Positions 8,489 to 17,070 of a stretch of 64,000 nucleotides of DNA are shown here, one piece after another. How positions within the stretch are numbered: position 1 is the stretch's first letter; each line of letters begins with the position of its first letter. Source of the DNA: Janibacter sp. CX7 (GTDB lineage: Bacteria; Actinomycetota; Actinomycetes; Actinomycetales; Dermatophilaceae); the NCBI RefSeq assembly GCF_024362365.1, contig NZ_CP101464.1:868001-932000 (forward strand), in the 5' to 3' direction. The position numbers and the translations under genes were made by a program. The notes below the pieces were generated by a model, which had not been told where the DNA came from, did no database searches, and saw nothing but the letters and a program-made list of their open reading frames with translations.

Positions 8489-10686
8489 CCCACCTCGGCG
8501 ACCGGCGTGAGGTAAACCGCGCCGAGCGCCGCCACGTGCACCTCCGCCGACCACGGCTGGCCCTGCCAGGGCCACTCCTGCGCCGTGACGACGACGCCCG
8601 CCTGGCTCGGTGAGCCGGCCCCGTCGTAGCCGCAGGTGTCGAGCGCGACCTCCCAGCGACCCCCCTTCGGCAGACCGATGCGAAGGGGGGTCCGCGCCAC
8701 CCCGCCGAAGTTGACGACCACGGCGACGACGTCGTCGTGGCGCTCGCCGTCGCCGAAGCGCAGGAAGGAGACGGTGTTGCCCTGCTCGTCGTCGGCGTCG
8801 AGCCACTGGAATCCGGCCGGCTGCGCGTCGAGCGCCCACATCGCCGGATGCGCCGTGGCGAAGGAGTTGAGGTCGGCGACGAGCTCGCCCAGCCGTCGGT
8901 GGTCGGCGTGGTCGAGCAGGTGCCAGTCGAGGGAGCGGCTCTCCGACCACTCGCTCGTCTGCCCGAACTCCGTGCCCATGAAGATCAGCTGCTTGCCCGG
9001 GAAGGCCCACTGGTAGGCGTAGAAGGCGCGCAGCGTCGCGAAACGCTCGGCGTCGCCGCCCGGGATCTTGTAGGGCATCGAGCCCTTGCCGTGGACGACC
9101 TCGTCGTGGCTGATCGGCAGCAGGTAGTGCTCGGCGTAGGCGTACATCATCGCGAAGGTGAGCAGCCGGTGGTGGTGCTCGCGGTTGATCGGGTCCTCCG
9201 CGAGATAGCGCAGGGCGTCGTTCATCCAGCCCATGTTCCACTTCAGCCCGAAGCCGAGGCCGCCCTCGCTCGTGCGCCGGGTGACGCCCGGCCAGGCGGT
9301 CGACTCCTCGGCGATGGTGACGATGCCGGGGGAGCGGCGGTAGGCGGTCGCGTTGATCTCCTGCAGGAGCGCGACGGCCTCGAGGTTCTCGCGCCCGCCG
9401 TGGACATTGGGCACCCACTCGCCGGCCTGGCGGGAGTAGTCGAGGTAGAGCATCGAGGCGACGCCGTCGACGCGCAGCCCGTCGACGTGGAACTCCTCGA
9501 GCCAGTACAGCGCGTTGGCGACGAGGAAGTTGCGCACCTCGGGGCGACCGAAGTCGAAGACATAGCTGCCCCAGTCGGGCTGCCAGCCGCGGCGCGGGTC
9601 GGGGTGCTCGTAGAGCGGCAGCCCGTCGAAGCGCACGAGGGCCCACTCGTCGGTCGCGAAGTGCCCCGGCACCCAGTCGAGCAGCACGCCGATGCCAGCG
9701 CTGTGCAGCTCGTCGACGAGGTGGCGGAAGTCGTCGGGGTGGCCGAAGCGCGAGTTGGGCGCGAAGTAGCTCGTCACGTGGTAGCCCCACGACGGCGGGT
9801 AGGGGTGGTCCATGACCGGCATGAGCTCGACGTGTGAGAAGCCGTGCTCGCGCACGTGGTCGACGAGCTCGGTCGCCAGCTCGCGATAGGTCAGCCCCTG
9901 GCGCCAGGACCCGAGGTGCACCTCGTAGACGCTCATCCGGCCGGTGTGCGGGTCGCGCTCGGCACGCTCGGCCAGCCACTCGGCATCGCGCCACGCATAC
10001 GTGCTCTCGGTGACGACCGAGCCGGTCGCCGGGGCGGTCTCGGCGAGCCGGGCCATCGGGTCCGCCTTGTGCCGCAGCACGTCGTCGGCGCCGCGCACGG
10101 CGAACTTGTAGACGCTGCCGACCGCGGCGTCGGGGACGAAGAGCTCCCACACGCCGGACTCGCCGAGCAGTCGCATCGGGTGGGTGCGCTCGTCCCAGCC
10201 GTTGAAGTCGCCGATGACGTGCACGGCCTTGGCCCGTGGGGCCCACACGGCGAAGGCGACACCGTGCACCGGCCCCATCGGCCCGTCGTAGCGCTGCGGT
10301 CGGGCGCCGAGCACGGTCCACAGCTGCTCGTGGCGGCCCTCGCCGATGAGGTGCAGGTCGACGTCGCCGAGCGTCGGGACGAAGCGGTAGGGGTCGTCGC
10401 CGACGTGCTCGATGCCGTCCTCCCAGGTCGTGAGGACCCGGTAGTCCATCGTGCGGGTCGCGTCGGGGCGCAGGCCGGAGAAGATGCCATCGTTCTCGTG
10501 CTGGAGATCGACGACGACGTCGTCCTCGAAGCGCACGCGCACCCGGGTGGCGAGCGGTCGACGCACCCGCACGCGCAGTCCGCCCTCCTCGAGGTGCTGG
10601 CCCAGGACGTCGTGCGGCTGGGCGCTGCGCCCGTGGGTCACGGCCCACAGGGCGCCGGGCAGGGCGGAGTCGGGGACGGGCGTCAC
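8464..10686 (-). CDS. glgB: 1,4-alpha-glucan branching enzyme GlgB
   Basis: Forms alpha-1,6 branches in glycogen or alpha-glucan. 740 residues, normal for the actinobacterial form with N-terminal CBM48-type modules (PMGPVHGVAFAVWAPRAKAV, GDFNGWD). GH13 catalytic barrel signatures: the Asp of GLRVDGVASMLYLDY (nucleophile), the Glu of TIAEESTAWP (acid/base) and ISHDEVVHGKGSM. Start GTG at 10686 overlaps the maltokinase stop (GTGA), so it is translationally coupled as the last gene of glgE-mak-glgB. Its 3' end runs 25 bp into the convergent NlpC/P60 gene. Confidence 0.96.
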   Translation of the reverse strand: MTPVPDSALPGALWAVTHGRSAQPHDVLGQHLEEGGLRVRVRRPLATRVRVRFEDDVVVDLQHENDGIFSGLRPDATRTMDYRVLTTWEDGIEHVGDDPYRFVPTLGDVDLHLIGEGRHEQLWTVLGARPQRYDGPMGPVHGVAFAVWAPRAKAVHVIGDFNGWDERTHPMRLLGESGVWELFVPDAAVGSVYKFAVRGADDVLRHKADPMARLAETAPATGSVVTESTYAWRDAEWLAERAERDPHTGRMSVYEVHLGSWRQGLTYRELATELVDHVREHGFSHVELMPVMDHPYPPSWGYHVTSYFAPNSRFGHPDDFRHLVDELHSAGIGVLLDWVPGHFATDEWALVRFDGLPLYEHPDPRRGWQPDWGSYVFDFGRPEVRNFLVANALYWLEEFHVDGLRVDGVASMLYLDYSRQAGEWVPNVHGGRENLEAVALLQEINATAYRRSPGIVTIAEESTAWPGVTRRTSEGGLGFGLKWNMGWMNDALRYLAEDPINREHHHRLLTFAMMYAYAEHYLLPISHDEVVHGKGSMPYKIPGGDAERFATLRAFYAYQWAFPGKQLIFMGTEFGQTSEWSESRSLDWHLLDHADHRRLGELVADLNSFATAHPAMWALDAQPAGFQWLDADDEQGNTVSFLRFGDGERHDDVVAVVVNFGGVARTPLRIGLPKGGRWEVALDTCGYDGAGSPSQAGVVVTAQEWPWQGQPWSAEVHVAALGAVYLTPVAEVGQAGRSVP

Positions 10687-12095
10687 GGGCGTGCCTCCTG
10701 CAGCAGTCGGTCGATCGCGGTCGTCGGCAGCTCGAGCCAGGTCGGGCGGGTGCGCGCCTCGTAGACGACCTCGTAGAGGGCCTTGTCGAGGACGAAGGCG
10801 GTGAGCAGCGCGCCGTGGGAGCGCGGGTCGGGGCCCACGTCGGCGTAGCCGTCGAGATAGGCGGTCTGTGCGGCCGTGCACCAGCGGCGGACGTCGCGGC
10901 CGGGCTCGGCCCGCTCGACGGTGCCGGCGACGTAGTCGAGCGAGCGCAGCACCCCGGCGACGTCGCGCAGGGTGCAGTCCGGTGCGTTGCGCTCGGCGAG
11001 GGGGCGCAGGGGCTCGCCCTCGAAGTCGATGAGCACCCAGCCGCGGTCGGGCGCGTCGAGCACCTGGCCGAGGTGGAGGTCGCCGTGGATGCGTTGCAGC
11101 GCAGGCCAGCTCGCCTCCTCGGCGGCCGCCCACACGGCCTCCAGGTCGGCCGCTTGGGCGGCCAGCCCGGGCACCTCGCTCGTCGCCATCGCGGCCCGGC
11201 GGCGCATGGCCGCGACCCGGCGGGCGACCTCGTCGGCGCCGGGCGCCACCGTGGGCAGGGCGCGGGCCAGGGTCGCGTGGACCTCGGCGGTCGCCCGGCC
11301 GAGCTCGCGGGCCCGGGCGGTGAAGTCGGTGCCGTCGCCAGCCATCCGCAGGCACTCGCGCCACGCGTCCGTCGTGCCCTCGAGATACTCCTGGGCGAAG
11401 GCCAGCTGACCGACGTCCCTCCCTTCGCCATCGGGCCGCTGCCAGGCGCCGGCCACGTGACCGACGCTCGCGGGGACGAAGGGGGAGTGCGACGCGGCGA
11501 GTGCACCCTGGAGGGTGATGTCGGGGTTGTCGCCCGGGGAGAGGGTGCGGAAGACCTTGAGGATCACCGGGGCGCCCGTGCCGGGGACCGGCTGCACGAC
11601 GACGGAGGTGTTGGACTGCTCGCCGGTGAGCACCCGGCTCGAGGCGACGACCGGGTCGTCGGGCCACGCCGGGTGCGGTGCCCCGACGACGTCGGGGTCG
11701 ACGTCGTCGGACACCGAGCCGGCCTGTGCTGCAACGCGCCCGCGGAGCAGTGCCATGAGCTGGGTGACGAAGACGGGGTCGTGCGGGGCGTCGTAGACCC
11801 ACCGGTGGCCGAGGACGGAGTGCTCCATCTCGCCGACGAGCGCGGCCTCGCCGCCGGGCAGGGGAGCGCCGCGGTAGGTGAGCGGCACCTGGTGGACGGT
11901 CGGGCTCGGCCCGGACTCGTCGAGGACGATGATCACCTCGATGCCGACCTCGCCGGCCGGGTCGTCGAGGCGCCACGAGTCGAGACGGCGCAGGCGCGGG
12001 CGGCCCTGGCCGGGGAACCACCGCTGGTCGCCGACCCAGCCGGCGAGCAGCTCGAGCTTCGTCGGGACGAGGGTGGCGTCGTGGACGGTGGCCAT
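10683..12095 (-). CDS. mak: Maltokinase (Mak/Pep2)
   Basis: Phosphorylates maltose to maltose-1-phosphate, the donor for GlgE. 470 residues with an aminoglycoside-phosphotransferase-like fold: N-terminal cap domain (GWVGDQRWFPGQGR is family-typical), substrate and ATP loop LTGEQSNTSVVV, catalytic loop IHGDLHLGQVL and metal-binding LIDFEGEP. The ATG at 12095 overlaps the glgE stop by one base (TGATG), and its own stop overlaps the glgB start. In many actinobacteria mak is fused to or adjacent to treS; no treS is seen here, so the maltose source must come from elsewhere. Confidence 0.94.
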   Translation of the reverse strand: MATVHDATLVPTKLELLAGWVGDQRWFPGQGRPRLRRLDSWRLDDPAGEVGIEVIIVLDESGPSPTVHQVPLTYRGAPLPGGEAALVGEMEHSVLGHRWVYDAPHDPVFVTQLMALLRGRVAAQAGSVSDDVDPDVVGAPHPAWPDDPVVASSRVLTGEQSNTSVVVQPVPGTGAPVILKVFRTLSPGDNPDITLQGALAASHSPFVPASVGHVAGAWQRPDGEGRDVGQLAFAQEYLEGTTDAWRECLRMAGDGTDFTARARELGRATAEVHATLARALPTVAPGADEVARRVAAMRRRAAMATSEVPGLAAQAADLEAVWAAAEEASWPALQRIHGDLHLGQVLDAPDRGWVLIDFEGEPLRPLAERNAPDCTLRDVAGVLRSLDYVAGTVERAEPGRDVRRWCTAAQTAYLDGYADVGPDPRSHGALLTAFVLDKALYEVVYEARTRPTWLELPTTAIDRLLQEARP

Positions 12096-14140
12096 CAGCG
12101 CCGCACCGAGACGATGTGCACCGGCTCGGCGTCGGGGCCGAGGCGCACATAGGTGGCCTGGCCCCACTCCCAGCGCGCGCCGGTCACGTGGTCCTCCACC
12201 TCGAAGCGCGCGTCGGGCTCGAGGCCGAGGGCGCCCATGTCGAGACGCAGGGTCGACTCGCGCGTGGTGTGCGGGTCGACGTTGGCGACGACGATGACGG
12301 TGTCGACGGTGCCGTCATCGAGGGTGCGCGACTTCGAGTAGGCGATGAGGTTCTCGTCGTCGACGTGGTGGAAGGTCAGGTTGCGCAGCAGCTGCAGGCT
12401 CGGGTGCTGCCGGCGCGCGCGGTTGAGCATCGTCAGCCACCCGATGAGCGAGTCGCCGCGCTCGGCGACCTCGGCCCAGCGGCGGTCCTTGAACTCGTAC
12501 TTCTCGTTGTCGATCTGCTCCTCGGCGCCGGGGCGGGCGACGTGCTCCATGAGCTCGTAGCCGGCGTAGATGCCCCACGTCGGCACCATCGTCGCGGCGA
12601 GGGCGGCACGCACCTGCCAGGCGGCCCGCCCGCCGAACTGCATGTAGGGCGTGAGGATGTCGTGCGTCGTCGGCCAGAAGCTCGGCCGCATGTAGGCCGC
12701 GGCCTCGCCGCTCACCTCGGTGCCGTACTCGACGAGCTCGGGCACGGTCGTGCGCCAGGCGAAGTAGGTGTAGCTCTGCTGGAAGCCGACCTTGGCCAGG
12801 GTGTGCATCATCGCCGGCTTGGTGAAAGCCTCCGAGAGCCAGATGACGTCGGGGTGGTCGACGGCGACATCGGCGATGAGCCACTGCCAGAACTCCACCG
12901 GCTTGGTGTGCGGGTTGTCGACGCGGAAGATCTTCACGCCGTGGTCGATCCACACCTGGACGACGCGACGGACCTCGGCGTAGATGCCGGCGGGGTCGTT
13001 GTCGAAGTTGACCGGGTAGATGTCCTGGTACTTCTTCGGCGGGTTCTCCGCATAGGCGATGGTCCCGTCGGCGCGCGTCGTGAACCACTCGGGGTGCTCG
13101 GTGACCCACGGGTGGTCGGGGGAGCACTGCAGCGCGAGGTCGAGGGCGACCTCGAGGCCGAGCCCGGTGGCGTCGGCGACGAAGGCGTCGAAGTCCTCGA
13201 AGGTGCCCAGCTCGGGGTGGATCGCGTCGTGCCCGCCGTCGGGGGAGCCGATGGCATACGGCGAGCCGGGGTCGTCGGGCCCGGCCTCGAGGGTGTTGTT
13301 GGGCCCCTTGCGCGCGGTCGTGCCGATGGGGTGGATCGGCGTGAGGTAGACGACGTCGAAGCCCATCGCCGCGATCGCCGGCAGCCGCTGGGCCGCGGTG
13401 CGCAGCGTGCCCGTGACCCACCGCCCGGTCGCCTCGTCGAAGCGTGCCCCCTCGCTGCGGGGGAAGATCTCGTACCAGGACCCGAAGAGCGCCAGCTCGC
13501 GCTCGACGAGCAGCGGCAGGTCCGTGCTCGGGCTGACCAGCTCGCGCAGCGGGCGGGCCTCGAGCTCCGCGGCAGCGGGACCGGTCGTCACGAGGTGCAG
13601 CGCCGCGGTCGCCTGGTGACCCGTGAGGTCGCGCAGGACCGCCGCTGCCTGGCGAAGGGAGGTCCGCCCCACTTCGTCACGGAAGGGCTCGGCCGCGGCC
13701 CGGTCGAGGACGATCGCCCCCTCCTCCCGCATGAGGTCGGCGTCGATGTCCGCCGGGATCTTGATGCCGGCGTCGTGCACCCACGTGCCCCACGGGTGCG
13801 ACCAGCCCTCGACGCGGTAGTGCCACAGGCCCTCGCGGTCGGCCACGACCTCGGCCTCCCACAGGCTCAGGCCGGGGTTGGTGCAGGTCATCGGCAGGTG
13901 GCGCTCGGCGCCGTCGGGGTCGGTGAGCACGAGCGTGGCGCTCACCGCGTCGTGCCCCTCGCGGAAGACCTCGGCAGTGACGGTGAAGGGCTCGCCGACG
14001 ACGGACTTCGCGGGGCGGGCGCCGTGGTCGACCACCGGACGCACCCCCGTGACGGGGATGCGGCCGAGGGGGAACTGCGGCGGCCCGGAGACCGGCGTGC
14101 CGGTCGTCGGGGACGGGGCAACGGTGAAGTCGGTGCTCAC
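12095..14140 (-). CDS. glgE: Alpha-1,4-glucan:maltose-1-phosphate maltosyltransferase GlgE
   Basis: Transfers maltosyl units from maltose-1-phosphate to linear glucan. 681 residues from GTG 14140; GH13_3 signatures include YLTPIHPIGTTARKGPNN, the nucleophile Asp in IFRVDNPHTKPVEFW and the Glu in WLSEAFTKP. GTG 14140 is preferred to the longer form beginning at 14227, because that extension is not typical coding sequence and overlaps the divergent promoter region. First gene of the glgE-mak-glgB operon, divergent from glgP at 14230 with 89 bp between the starts. Trehalose synthase, common in this operon elsewhere, is absent. Confidence 0.95.
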   Translation of the reverse strand: MSTDFTVAPSPTTGTPVSGPPQFPLGRIPVTGVRPVVDHGARPAKSVVGEPFTVTAEVFREGHDAVSATLVLTDPDGAERHLPMTCTNPGLSLWEAEVVADREGLWHYRVEGWSHPWGTWVHDAGIKIPADIDADLMREEGAIVLDRAAAEPFRDEVGRTSLRQAAAVLRDLTGHQATAALHLVTTGPAAAELEARPLRELVSPSTDLPLLVERELALFGSWYEIFPRSEGARFDEATGRWVTGTLRTAAQRLPAIAAMGFDVVYLTPIHPIGTTARKGPNNTLEAGPDDPGSPYAIGSPDGGHDAIHPELGTFEDFDAFVADATGLGLEVALDLALQCSPDHPWVTEHPEWFTTRADGTIAYAENPPKKYQDIYPVNFDNDPAGIYAEVRRVVQVWIDHGVKIFRVDNPHTKPVEFWQWLIADVAVDHPDVIWLSEAFTKPAMMHTLAKVGFQQSYTYFAWRTTVPELVEYGTEVSGEAAAYMRPSFWPTTHDILTPYMQFGGRAAWQVRAALAATMVPTWGIYAGYELMEHVARPGAEEQIDNEKYEFKDRRWAEVAERGDSLIGWLTMLNRARRQHPSLQLLRNLTFHHVDDENLIAYSKSRTLDDGTVDTVIVVANVDPHTTRESTLRLDMGALGLEPDARFEVEDHVTGARWEWGQATYVRLGPDAEPVHIVSVRR

Positions 14141-14229
14141 CCCTGTGAAACTACCCGCCGCAGGGCGTCGACCCCAGCGGGGGGAGGTCATCGGTGTGGA
14201 CTTGGCCACAACGGCTGGGAGGCGCAAAG

Positions 14230-16815
14230 ATGGCCCGGGTGAAGGCCATCCGACGTTTCAGTGTCCGAACTGCCCTCCCCGAGCCGATCGCCGCCCTCGG
14301 CGACCTGGCCATGAACCTGCGCTGGAGTTGGCACTCGCCGACCCGCGCTCTCTTCGCCGGCATCGACCCCCAGCGGTGGGACACCGTGCACCACGATCCT
14401 GTTCGCATGCTCTCCGCCTTCTCGGCGAGCGAGCTCGACGCGCTGGCCGCGGACACCGACTTCGTCTCCCGCGTCGCCGCCGCCAAGGCCGACCTCGACG
14501 CCTACCTGTCCGCCCCGCGGTGGTTCCAGGAGGAGAGCGCGAAGGGTGACGCCCCCGCTTCGATCGCCTACTTCAGCCCCGAGTACGGCATCACCGCCGT
14601 GCTGCCGCAGTACTCCGGCGGCCTCGGCATCCTCGCCGGCGACCACCTCAAGGCGGCCTCCGACCTCGGCGTGCCGATCGTCGGCGTCGGTCTCTTCTAC
14701 AAGACCGGCTACTTCAAGCAGAGCCTCAACGCCGACGGCTGGCAGCAGGAGACCTATCCCGTCGCCGACCCGCAGGGGCTGCCGCTGCACCTGCTGCGCG
14801 AGGCGGACGACACCCCCTGCGTCATCAGCATCGCGATGCCCGGGGGCGGTCAGCTGCGCGCGCACGTGTGGCGCGCCCAGGTCGGCCGCGTGCCGCTGCT
14901 CCTGCTCGACTCCGACGTCCCCGGCAACGACGACGCGATGCGCGCGGTCACCGAGCGCCTCTACGGCGGCGGGGGTGAGCAGCGGCTCCAGCAGGAGATG
15001 CTCCTCGGCATCGGTGGTGTGCGTGCCCTGCGGCTGTGGTCGCGCCTCACCGGAGCACCCGAGCCGGAGGTCTTCCACACCAACGAGGGCCACGCCGGCT
15101 TCCTCGGCATCGAGCGGATCAGCGAGTTCACCCAGTCCGCGGGGATGAGCTTCGAGGAGGCGATGGAGGCCGCCCGGGCCGGCACCGTCTTCACGACGCA
15201 CACCCCCGTGCCCGCCGGCATCGACCGCTTCGACGTCAGCCTGCTCGAGCGCTACTTCGGTGGTGCGCAGGAGCTGCCGGGCGTGCCGCTCGACAAGCTG
15301 CGGGCGCTCGGCGCCGAGACCTACGAGGGCGGCTCCGAGGGCATCTTCAACATGGCGGTCATGGGGCTGCGCCTCGCCGAGCGCGCCAACGGCGTCTCGC
15401 AGCTGCACGGGCACGTCTCCCGTGAGATGTTCGACGGGCTGTGGCCGGGGTTCGACGACTCGGAGGTGCCGATCACCTCGATCACCAACGGCGTGCACGC
15501 CCCGACCTGGGTCGACGACGCGGTCTTCGACGTCGCCGCCGAGTACCTCGGGGGCCGAGACGTCGAGGCCGGTGACCAGTGGTTGCAGATCGGGGACGTG
15601 CCCGGCGAGGCGATCTGGGCGGCCAAGGCGCAGATGCGCGCCCGGCTCGTCGAGGACGCCCGTGCCCGCCTGCGGGCGAGCTGGGGCAAGCGCGGGGCGA
15701 CCGACGCCGAGCTCGGCTGGACCGACTCCGTCCTCGACCCCGACGTCCTGACGATCGGCTTCGCCCGCCGGGTGCCGACCTACAAGCGCCTCACCCTCAT
15801 GCTGCGCGACCCCGAGCGGCTCAAGGCCCTGCTGCTCCACCCGGAGCGCCCGGTCCAGCTCGTCATCGCCGGCAAGTCGCACCCGGCCGACGAGACCGGC
15901 AAGCAGCTCATCCAGCAGATGGTCCGCTTCGCCGACCAGCACGACGTGCGCCACCGCATCGTCTTCCTGCCCAACTACGACATCGCGATGGCCCGCACCC
16001 TCTACCCGGGGTGCGACGTGTGGCTCAACAATCCGCTGCGCCCCTTCGAGGCCTGCGGCACCTCGGGCATGAAGGCCGCGCTCAACGGCGGGCTCAACCT
16101 CTCCATCCTCGACGGCTGGTGGGACGAGTGGTACGACGGCGACAACGGCTGGGCGATCCCCACCGCCGACGGTGTCGAGGACGAAGGGCGTCGCGACGAC
16201 ATCGAGGCCGCCGCGCTCTACGACCTCATCGAGACCCAGGTCGCGCCGCGCTTCTACGACGTCGACGAGCAGGGGCTGCCGCAGCACTGGCTGTCGATGC
16301 TGCGCCACACCCTCACCACCCTGGGGCCCAAGGTGCTCGCCACCCGGATGGTCCGCGACTACACCGAGCAGCTCTACGCCCCCGCGGCCGCGCACAACGC
16401 CCGGGTCAACGCCGACGACCACGCCGGCGCCCGCGCGCTCGCCGACTACAAGGCCCGCGCCCGCGCCGGCTGGTCGGCCGTGCACGTCGACCACGTCGAG
16501 GGCTCCGGCATCTCCGACAGCCCGCTCGTCGGCGAGCAGCTGAGCGTCGACGCCTACGTCGCCCTCGACGGCCTCGCGCCGCACGAGGTCGACGTGCAGG
16601 TCGTCGCCGGCCGCGTCGAGCTCGGCACCGACGACCTCGTCGACTGGGACGCCACGTCGCTGGGCTTCGTCGAGTCCTACGAGGACGGCAAGGCGAAGTT
16701 CTCCGGCCAGGTCCCCATCGAGCGCACCGGCCAGTTCGGCTGGACCGTGCGCGTGCTGCCCCGGCACGAGCTCATGGCCTTCCCGTCGAGCCTGGGGCTC
16801 GTCGCCAACGCCTGA
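14230..16815 (+). CDS. glgP: Glycogen/alpha-glucan phosphorylase
   Basis: GT35 phosphorylase releasing glucose-1-phosphate from alpha-1,4-glucans. 861 residues of the shorter, non-allosteric bacterial type. The pyridoxal phosphate Lys615 is in GTSGMKAALNGG, followed by the family block LDGWWDEWYDGDNGW; EVFHTNEGHAGF is also present. ATG 14230 has a strong GGGAGG 8 nt upstream. It faces away from the glgE operon and shares its control region, which pairs glucan synthesis and breakdown. Confidence 0.95.
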   Translation: MARVKAIRRFSVRTALPEPIAALGDLAMNLRWSWHSPTRALFAGIDPQRWDTVHHDPVRMLSAFSASELDALAADTDFVSRVAAAKADLDAYLSAPRWFQEESAKGDAPASIAYFSPEYGITAVLPQYSGGLGILAGDHLKAASDLGVPIVGVGLFYKTGYFKQSLNADGWQQETYPVADPQGLPLHLLREADDTPCVISIAMPGGGQLRAHVWRAQVGRVPLLLLDSDVPGNDDAMRAVTERLYGGGGEQRLQQEMLLGIGGVRALRLWSRLTGAPEPEVFHTNEGHAGFLGIERISEFTQSAGMSFEEAMEAARAGTVFTTHTPVPAGIDRFDVSLLERYFGGAQELPGVPLDKLRALGAETYEGGSEGIFNMAVMGLRLAERANGVSQLHGHVSREMFDGLWPGFDDSEVPITSITNGVHAPTWVDDAVFDVAAEYLGGRDVEAGDQWLQIGDVPGEAIWAAKAQMRARLVEDARARLRASWGKRGATDAELGWTDSVLDPDVLTIGFARRVPTYKRLTLMLRDPERLKALLLHPERPVQLVIAGKSHPADETGKQLIQQMVRFADQHDVRHRIVFLPNYDIAMARTLYPGCDVWLNNPLRPFEACGTSGMKAALNGGLNLSILDGWWDEWYDGDNGWAIPTADGVEDEGRRDDIEAAALYDLIETQVAPRFYDVDEQGLPQHWLSMLRHTLTTLGPKVLATRMVRDYTEQLYAPAAAHNARVNADDHAGARALADYKARARAGWSAVHVDHVEGSGISDSPLVGEQLSVDAYVALDGLAPHEVDVQVVAGRVELGTDDLVDWDATSLGFVESYEDGKAKFSGQVPIERTGQFGWTVRVLPRHELMAFPSSLGLVANA

Positions 16816-16884
16816 TCTTCGCCCCCCGCTGCTCAATACCCGCGGGGTCGCCTCCGGCGTCGCCGGCGCCTCTGGCGTCGCGGG

Positions 16885-16989
16885 CGAAGGGAGGGGTGGC
16901 CCTAAGGAAAAGTCCGGCCGCTTGGCAAGCCGACTCACGTCGTGCGGGCAGCCGGACTTTCCCATGAGTCGGGCCGACCCCTCCCTTCG
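16885..16989. terminator. Nested inverted repeats between convergent glgP and glgX
   Basis: The outer arms CGAAGGGAGGGGT (16885-16897) and ACCCCTCCCTTCG (16977-16989) are perfect complements. Inside, GGAAAAGTCCGGC (from 16906) pairs with GCCGGACTTTCC (from 16951), giving a structure of about 105 bp with a loop of about 30 nt. It is probably a bidirectional terminator, but it is far more elaborate than needed and may be a repetitive palindromic element. The rest of 16816-17070 holds no gene that I can support. Confidence 0.6.
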
Positions 16990-17070
16990 TCCGCTCCTGG
17001 AGCGCGTTGGGTGGAGGTGGTGGCGTCCGGCTATGCGGTCGCTGGTACCTCGACCCGCCCTCTCGCGGCG

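Noticed and set aside
14141..14227. Longer GlgE beginning at 14227
   Set aside because: The extra N-terminal 29 residues have no family similarity, use atypical codons and would cover the glgE/glgP promoter region.
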